Shown: piece after piece, positions 57,824 to 64,000 of the stretch
How positions within the stretch are numbered: the stretch's first letter is position 1
Layout: each line of letters begins with the position of its first letter
Assembly: GCA_037157565.1 (NCBI GenBank)
Contig: JAZHRO010000003.1
Span: 41,057,001 to 41,121,000, forward strand
Length of the DNA stretch: 64,000 nucleotides
Origin: Thalassia testudinum
Lineage: Eukaryota; Streptophyta; Magnoliopsida; Alismatales; Hydrocharitaceae
Direction of reading: 5' to 3'
Notes under the pieces: generated by a model
What the model was told of the DNA's origin: nothing
Seen by the model: the letters and a program-made list of their open reading frames with translations, nothing else
The model's database searches: none
Program-made: the position numbers and the translations under genes

Positions 57824-57831
57824 TATTTATA
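57824..57831 (-). promoter_or_regulatory. Cop-3 LTR TATA box
   Basis: The minus strand reads tataaata, downstream of the palindrome array in the direction of transcription. Cop-2 has tataaata at 62667-62674. Confidence 0.6.
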
Positions 57832-57926
57832 AAGGCTTTAGGAAGGCTTTGGAAAGCTTCCATAGCCGTTGGGTGCAAAGCCCAAGAGAATCAGGCCGAA
57901 ATCAGGTACAATGATTGCACTGACAG

Positions 57927-58475
57927 GGTTATCAGATGTCTGATCCTGGCATCAGACGTTTGGAAGATCACTTTAAGACGTCTAGGAAAAATGTCAGATG
58001 TTTGATTTTAGGCAGGTTTCTTCCTGACTTGAATCAGATCTAAATAGGGTTCTAGTGCAAGTCCATCAGATGACATATAGGACGTCTGGTACTTTGTCTG
58101 GACGTCTAGAAACCTACTTTTTTGTGGCAATGGATTTCCAAGAGAGTGCAACAGCTAGAAAATCTCTAAGAAGAGATTTTGGGTTAGCCGAGGCAAAACG
58201 ATCATCTATCAGACATCTGGAAAGTCTTAAGGACGTCTGATAAGGCTCTAACGGTCATATCCTTCAGTGTTTGCTAAGCCAGCCAACGGTCCACTAATTA
58301 GACGTCTGGCAAAGTCATCAGACATCTTCTAAGACGTCTGGACTAAGGTCTGGACAATTGATTTCATCAAACAGAGCTAACAAGTCCAGCCTAAATGTTA
58401 TCAGACGTCTGAATCAACAGTCAGACGTCTTAAAACACATTATCAGACGTCTGATTTTGGAATTAGACGTCTAGA
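57927..58475 (-). repeat. agacgtct palindrome array in the Cop-3 LTR
   Basis: About seven exact agacgtct cores, often as cagacgtctg, plus several one-base variants (ggacgtct, agacatct, agatgtct) within 550 bp. The core gacgtc is the C-box type of bZIP site. Confidence 0.7.
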
Positions 58476-58881
58476 AAAGTTGTTTGAACCTTATTTTGGT
58501 TTTCTAAGTTCTCTACAGAAAGCCTAAGTATCCTAGGATTGTGCTGGTGTTCCTAGGACTACTGTTAGGGTACTTTGAGGCTCTTTAACAAGATTTCCTA
58601 AGGAATAAAAGAGCAAGAAGAGAAACGAAAAAAACAAAGAGTACAAGAGAAGGAAATCTATTCTACTCTTCATCTCCTTCCTTCTTCAAGCCATCGCTCC
58701 TCGCGAATCTCCTCTATTCTCCATCAAGCTCCTCCAATCCATCCTGGATGCGAGCTCAAACTCCGTCTAATCACGTCTCCATTAGCAATTGACCTAAAAT
58801 CTAAGACTCCAAGTGCAAATGTTAAATGACACATGTTTCATTATCATCAAAACAAACGATCGTGGTGCTCTAGCACCAACA

Positions 58882-59220
58882 ATCTCCCCCTTTTTGATGA
58901 TGACAAAATCATAAATAATAATGCAAAAAATCCTCCCCCTTTGACATTATCAAAAAGGTTTGATTGATTTTAAATTTCCTATAACTCCCCTTAAAACATG
59001 CTCTTCTATGAATGAGTTGAATTTCTTTTAACAAAAGTAATGTCCTCCCTCTTTTTGTAATAACATGATAGCTATTATTTTTCTCCTCCTTACTAAAGGA
59101 AATTTAGCTAACTTGCATCTCCCCCTTAAAAATTGACAATTAGCTCATAATTTTTTTTTTTTAACTCCCCCTATCTATATGCTAATGATAAAAAGATAGG
59201 GTAAATAATTTTTACCTCAC
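58882..59220 (-). other. Cop-3 3' non-coding region with repeated PPT-like tracts
   Basis: No coding. On the minus strand gggggag-type tracts occur near 58882-58896 (the true PPT), 58933-58943, 59118-59128 and 59163-59172, with weaker ones between. Same pattern as Cop-1. Confidence 0.6.
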
Positions 59221-59221
59221 C

Positions 59222-60950
59222 TACCATGGCCAATAAAATGGCCCAAATGGTGGTGGTGGATGCCACATCGGATGGGGCTCCCATCCGTAGCTTGGAGGCC
59301 CAGGCATTGGTGCCGGTCTCCATTCTGGTGGTCGACGTGCGGCGGGATCATTGTTTGTTCACCGTCTCGTCGATCTTCTTATTCTCCTCCTTGGTTTGCT
59401 ACTTGGTTCTCCTAACACGAGTTGACCAGCTTTGAGCTTGTAGGTCCAGTCCTTCGTGTTGTAGTTATCCCTGAAACCTACAAAACAGGATTCCAATTCT
59501 TTCTTCGGTATCCAAGTGAGCTTAGATCTAGATCTATTAGCGGGTCTCCTTGATAGAGATCCTTTCTCAACCTTAGGGCTACAAAAATTATCTACTTTGT
59601 TGATTAATTTGTTAGAGTTTTCCTTAAGACATGCAATTTCTTTTTCTATAATATGCATCTTAGTTTGTAAATCAGAAATTTATAACTTTAAACTATTATT
59701 TTCTTCAATTAATTTAATATTTTCATTAATTAAATTTTTATTTTCTAATAACAGATTATTATCCTTAGGACTAGAGCTGCTTTCTAGGTCCTTAAGTTTT
59801 ATTTCTAACCTATCATTTTCAAATTTAAGAAAGCTAAGGTTATTTTTAAGGCTTTTGTTTTCTATTCTTAATAATTTACTAATATCAAATAGTTCATTAC
59901 AAGCTTCTTGTAAATTGAAATTTACCTCATTGTCTGAGTCGCTTCAACTTTAGCTGTCGCTATCACTTCCTCTGGCCATAAAACCAAAGCAAGCGATTTC
60001 TTCTTCTTTTTCTTCTTCTTCCTCCGAGCTCGAATCGTCCCAAGTGGCTTGGAATGCCTTCTTCTTAGATTTCTTCTCCTTTTCCTTCTTCTTCTCCTTT
60101 TTAAGAAGAGGGCACTCTAGTCGCAGATGCCCTTTCTCGTTGCAGTGGTAGCAACATCTAGGGCTCTCCTTCTTCTCCTTCTTCAATTCCCTACACAACT
60201 TGGAAAATTTTTTAAGTAAAATTTTAAAGTCTTCATCGTTGGAACTTACCTCGCTATCTGACGCAGCTTTGAAGGCGAGAGTCTTCTTCAGTTTAGGCTC
60301 CGGTGTATCCTTCTTCTTCTGCTTCAACTTAGTCTCATAGGCCATTAGATTGCCTAGGAGATATTCCATGTTGAGCTCCTCCACTTCGTTCGCCTCCTCG
60401 ATGGCGGTGACTTTTTGTTCCCATTCCTATCCAAGGGAACTAAGAAACTTCCCTTGAAGCTCCCCCTTGATGAAAGTCTTCCCTAAAGCTTTCAAATATT
60501 TACAATGAGAGTGAACCTAGTGTTCATCTCACTTAAAGATTCGTTAGGCTTCATAGAAAAAGATTCAAATTCTTGTGAAAGTAAATTAATTTTAGAAGTT
60601 TTTACCTTAGAGGTCCCTTCGTGAGTTACCTCAAGTGTGTGCCAAATCTTGTATGCGGTGGCGCATTGCGAGATTCTGTTGAACTCTTCTGGGCTGAGCG
60701 CGTAGTACAATGCGTTCATTGTTTTCGCATTGAGCGAGAGTTCCCAGATCTGCTGCTGCGAGTATCCTGTGGTGGATTTTTCTGGGATGTCGAAGGGGGT
60801 TTCGCACCTAGCCCAAATTGTGAAGTCGGTGGCTTGAAGCCATGTCTTCATCCACAGTTTCCAGTAAGGGTAGTTGCTCCCATAGAAGAACGGCGGACGA
60901 GTCGTAGACTGGCCCTCGGAAATCCTACTCACGGAACTACTCCCCTACAT
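59222..60950 (-). pseudogene. gag: Cop-3 gag polyprotein with zinc knuckle and coiled coil
   Basis: ATG at 60950 is followed at once by TAG. The body is open from 60932 to 60492 with FFYGSNYPYWKLWMKTWLQ, NAKTMNALYYALSPEEF and AYKIWHTLEVTHEGTSKVK, the UBN2-type copia gag. A one-base shift near 60492 and a TAG near 60430 precede the frame 60384-59950. That frame has CYHCNEKGHLRLEC (a CX2CX4HX4C zinc knuckle) between lysine-rich stretches and an acidic run. A coiled coil follows (59935-59540), then LTWIPKKE and a W/P/H-rich tail to about 59222. Protease and all later domains are absent. It would package element RNA; lesions prevent that here. Confidence 0.88.
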
Positions 60951-60993
60951 AAGATCTTCGCCGATGTGTAACGCCGATAACGTGAAACCTGCT

Positions 60994-61004
60994 CTGATAA
61001 CAAT
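60994..61004 (-). other. Cop-3 primer binding site
   Basis: The minus strand reads ttatcagagcagg after the LTR (limits approximate), the copia initiator tRNA-Met site with its first G changed. Confidence 0.75.
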
Positions 61005-61950
61005 TGTGGATTCTTCCCTACCAGGAGAAGGTGATGTAATAAATTACGGAATTTAAAATAAACAATCTCAACAAAATTCAATCAGATAATGTGCACAATT
61101 ATTTTTAGGTGGAAACACAAACCGGGTGAAAACCACCACCTAACCCTCTCGAGTTAGGATTTTTCGATCAACCAAGTTGATCAAAATCCACTAAACGAAT
61201 CACTTAAACGAGGGTGATTCAACCTCAATTACAACCACGCTACAAGTGCGAGGGTAGCGTTCCTCAACCCATTCTCTTCATGAGAAGGATTTTGTCCCAC
61301 GAAGGAGATGGGAATTCACAAAGCGAATACCCAACCAAATAACAAACTAATATAACAAATATAGTCCTATAGAGCCAACAGAGATTTAAACCTAGCTTCT
61401 ATAGGAATTAGGAAACTCCCCTTTGCAAGGAGTTCGTCGAATCGATGACGCGGGTGCGTGAGCCACGCGACGGCACAACGTTGCTCTCGTGAACTACGGC
61501 GGGAGAGTGGGTACGCAAAGGCTTGATGCTCTCAAGATGTAGAACTTGAGCTTGGAGAGCAAGAGCTTCTTTAGGACACAAAAGAGTAGAAAGTGTGTTA
61601 ATTGGGTGTGTCTTGTGTTTCTAGGTCTACTGTTAGGGTACTTTGAGGCTCTTTAACAAGATTTTCTAAGGAACAAAAAGAGCAAGAAGGGAAACGAGAA
61701 AAATAAAGAGTACAAGAGAAGGAAATGTATCCTATTCTTCATCTCCTTCCTTCTTCAAGCCATCGCTCCTCGCGAATCTCCTCTGTTCTCCATCAAGCTC
61801 CTTCAATCCGTCCTAGATGTGAGCTCGAACTCCATCTAATCACGTCTCCATTTGCAATTGACCTGAAATCTAAGACTCCAAGTGCAAATGTTAAATGACA
61901 CGTGTTTTGTTATCATCAAAACAAACAATCGTGGTGCTCTAGCACCAACA
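61005..61950 (-). repeat. Cop-3 5' LTR with internal deletion
   Basis: 946 bp, matching both ends of 57177-58881. About 760 bp, including the TATA box and the whole palindrome array, is missing at the junction near 61621-61627 (tctaggt joined to ctactgtt). Confidence 0.92.
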
Positions 61951-62025
61951 ACACCTACACAACCCTAGGATACTTAGGTTTTCTATAGAGAACTTAGAAA
62001 ACCAAAATAGGTTTCAAACAGCCTT

Positions 62026-62572
62026 TTTAGACGTCTAATATGAAAATCAGACGTCTGATAATGACTTTCAAGACATTTGACTATTGACTCAGAATCCGAT
62101 TATGTTTAGACTGGACTTAGTTAGTTCTGTCTGATGAAATCAGACGTCCAGACCTTAGTCCAGACGTCTTAGAAGACGTCTGATGATTCTGCCAGATGTC
62201 CAATTAGTGGACCGTTGGCTGGCTTAGCAAACAATGAATGATATGACCGTTAGCTGGTATCAGACGTCTGTAGATGACCCCAAACATCTGATACATGACC
62301 GTTTTGCCTCAGCTGACCCAAAATCTCTTCTTAGAAATTTTATAGCTGTTGCACTCTCTTGGGAATCCATTTTTGCAGAAAAGTAGGTTTCCAGACGTCC
62401 AGACATCACTCCAGACATCCTGTATGTCGTCTGATGATAATTCACTAGAACCCTGTTTAGATCTGATTCAAGTCAAGGAAACCTGCCTATAATCAGACAT
62501 CCAACTTTGTTCCCAAACATCTTAAACTGGTTTTCTAGATGTCTAATGCCAAGATCAGACGTCTGATAACCC
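62026..62572 (+). repeat. agacgtct palindrome array in the Cop-2 LTR
   Basis: About six exact agacgtct cores and about ten near matches, ending about 95 bp before the TATA box. Same array as in Cop-3, independently diverged. Confidence 0.7.
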
Positions 62573-62666
62573 TATCAGTGTAATGATTAATCCTAATTTC
62601 TATCGAATTTTCTTGGAGCTCGCACCCAACGGCTATGAAAGCCTTCCAAAGCCTTCCTAGGGCCTC

Positions 62667-62674
62667 TATAAATA
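62667..62674 (+). promoter_or_regulatory. Cop-2 LTR TATA box
   Basis: tataaata within cctctataaatagagg. Confidence 0.6.
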
Positions 62675-63347
62675 GAGGAGAACCCTGGCCACTCAAAGAG
62701 ACACCAAGACTCATCCAAGCTACATACTTTCCAGTCTTTACTGTCTAAAAGAAGAAGAAGAAGAGCACATAGAAGAAAGCTCTTGATCTCCAAGCTTAGT
62801 TCTATACTTAGAGAGCTTGATTCCTGTTGCGCACTCACTCTCCCTCCATGGTTACGAGTGCGACGAAGCACTACCACGTGGTTCACGCATCCACGTCGTC
62901 GATGCACTTCTTGCAAAGGGAAGCATCCTAACTCCTATAGAAGCTTAGTTTAAGAATATCTTTGTTGGCTCTGTAGGACTATTTGTATTTCACTTTGTTA
63001 TTTGGTTAGGTATTCGCATTGCGAATTCCCATCTCCTTCATGAGACAAAATCCTTCTCATGAAGAGAAGGGGTTTGAGGTACGCTACCCTCATATAAAGT
63101 AGCGTTGTTGTAATTGAGGTTGTACTACCCTCGTTTAAGTAGTATGTTAGTGGATTTGATCAACTTGGTTGATCAAAAAATCCTAACTCGAGAGGGTTAG
63201 GCGGCGATTTTCACTCGATTTGGGTTTCCACCTAAAAACCATTGTGTACATTGTGTGATTGTCTATTTCTGTGTGATTGTTATATTTTAATTCCTCATTT
63301 TTTACGTCACGCTGATCTCAGCCCCTCCGAGTAAGGGAAATTACATT

Positions 63348-63362
63348 TGGTATCAGAGCAGG
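63348..63362 (+). other. Cop-2 primer binding site
   Basis: tggtatcagagcagg lies two bases after the LTR; a perfect copia initiator tRNA-Met site. Confidence 0.9.
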
Positions 63363-63399
63363 TTCTTGCAGATCGGAGTAACACCCAGCAAAAAGATCA

Positions 63400-64000
63400 T
63401 GGAGGGGAGCAGTTCCATAATCCGGATCTCCGAGGGGTAGTCCACGACCCGTCTGCCATTCTTCGACGGGAGCAACTACCCCTACTAGAAACTGCGGATG
63501 AAGACTTGGCTTCAAGCTAATGACTTCACAATTTGGGCTAGGTGCGAGATGCCATTTGGGATCCCAGAGAAACCCACGGGAGGCTACTCGCAACAACAAA
63601 TTCGTGAACTCTCTTTGAACGCAAAGACCATGAATGCCCTCTACTACACGCTCAGCTCGGAGGAGTTCAATAGAATCTTGCAATGAGCCACCACATACGA
63701 GATTTGGCACACACTTGAGGTAACTCACGAAGGTACCTCTAACGTAAAGACTTCTAAAATAAATTTACTTTCTCAAGAATTTGAATCTTTTTCTATGAAG
63801 TCTAACGAATCTTTAAGTGAAATGAACACTAGGTTCACTCTCATTGTAAATAGTTTAAAAGCTTTAGGTAAGACCTTCATCAAGGGGGAGCTTCAGGGAA
63901 AGCTACTTCGTTCCCTTGGACCAGAATGGGAGTAGAATGAAACTGCCATCGAGGAGGCGAACGAGATGGAGGAGCTCAACATGGAAGATCTCCTCGCTAA
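63400..64000 (+). pseudogene. gag: Cop-2 gag, 5' part, with stops
   Basis: ATG at 63400. One frame gives LPFFDGSNYPY, MKTWLQANDFTIWARCEMPF, NAKTMNALYYTLSSEEFNR, TYEIWHTLEVTHEGTS and SLSEMNTRFTL, close to the Cop-3 gag. Stops occur near 63436, 63486, 63684 and 63933; two are TAG codons. The frame runs off the window end, so whether this element has pol is unknown. Confidence 0.88.

Larger units (their letters stand above)
57177..58881 (-). repeat. Cop-3 3' LTR
   Basis: 1705 bp. It contains the agacgtct array (57927-58475) and a TATA box (tataaata on the minus strand, 57824-57831). Confidence 0.92.
57177..61950 (-). mobile_element. Cop-3: gag-only copia element
   Basis: 4774 bp, flanked by acacc (57172-57176, 61951-61955). 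Read on the minus strand: 5' LTR 61950-61005, primer site, gag with zinc knuckle, coiled coil, IPK motif and aromatic tail, PPT, 3' LTR 58881-57177. There is no protease, integrase, RT or RNase H, so it is non-autonomous. The 5' LTR is about 760 bp shorter than the 3' LTR. It sits in the LTR of a relative, Cop-2, in opposite orientation. Confidence 0.95.
61956..63345 (+). repeat. Cop-2 5' LTR, part 2
   Basis: Continues the LTR after Cop-3 to aaattaca. Includes the palindrome array (62026-62572) and TATA box (62667-62674). Confidence 0.9.
56840..64000 (+). mobile_element. Cop-2: copia element, runs off the window
   Basis: The 5' LTR is 56840-57176 plus 61956-63345, interrupted by Cop-3. A copia primer site and gag follow and continue past the window end. 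gaatg at 56835-56839 is the candidate left target copy. The LTR (about 1.73 kb) is the same family as that of Cop-3. Confidence 0.88.

Noticed and set aside
57927..58475. Palindrome array as a CRISPR-like array
   Set aside because: Units are short palindromes at irregular spacing inside a eukaryotic LTR; no regular repeat-spacer pattern.
59516..59953. 145-codon leucine/serine-rich frame on + strand resembling a membrane protein
   Set aside because: It is the antisense of the Cop-3 coiled-coil gag tail.
60621..60971. 116-codon frame on + strand
   Set aside because: Antisense of Cop-3 gag; the same antisense frame is seen at 63318-63728 opposite Cop-2 gag for the same reason.

Overview
This window is repeat-dense plant nuclear DNA from a large-genome angiosperm; the species cannot be told from the sequence. 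I see no intact host gene, rRNA, canonical tRNA gene or CRISPR array. Almost everything interpretable is LTR retrotransposon, either Ty1/copia or Athila-type Ty3/gypsy (primer site complementary to the tRNA-Asp 3' end). The elements are stacked inside one another, and most boundaries are fixed by matching 5-bp target duplications (TSDs). Working names: Cop-1, Cop-old, LARD-B, LARD-A, Ath-1, LARD-C, solo-D, Cop-2, Cop-3.

Layout. 420-4272: Cop-1, a gag-only copia element (+). 4400-7676: fossils of two further copia pol regions. 7677-11692: no gene. 11693-40578: LARD-B (+), a non-autonomous Athila-like element with TSD tatag. It is split by LARD-A (13980-21690, - strand, TSD gcaag) in its 5' LTR and by Ath-1 (24898-35880, + strand, TSD ttctc) in its internal region. 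Ath-1 is the only element with recognisable gag, protease, RT, RNase H and integrase, all broken by stops and frameshifts. 40584-43504: no gene. 43505-55313: LARD-C (+), with a truncated 5' LTR and a 3' LTR split by a probable 4.7-kb solo LTR (solo-D, 49283-53992). 55319-56839: AT-rich, no gene. 56840 to the window end: Cop-2 (+), a copia element whose 5' LTR carries Cop-3 (57177-61950, - strand, TSD acacc), a gag-only member of the same family in the opposite orientation.

How the parts relate. LARD-A, LARD-B and LARD-C have no recognisable gag or pol but keep the Asp-type primer site and the same pre-PPT sequence as Ath-1. LARD-A and LARD-C encode homologous proteins of about 600 codons with no function I recognise; LARD-B has its own acidic frame of about 500 codons. 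Ath-1 and the LARDs share non-coding modules: a 40-nt leader hairpin, an exact 14-bp palindrome next to an internal PPT-like tract, and a pair of 55-nt hairpin units. This fits a system in which non-autonomous elements borrow replication proteins from an Athila-type partner through shared cis signals, while two of them carry an undescribed protein. On the copia side, two families keep gag but have lost pol and carry dense palindrome arrays just upstream of the LTR TATA box.
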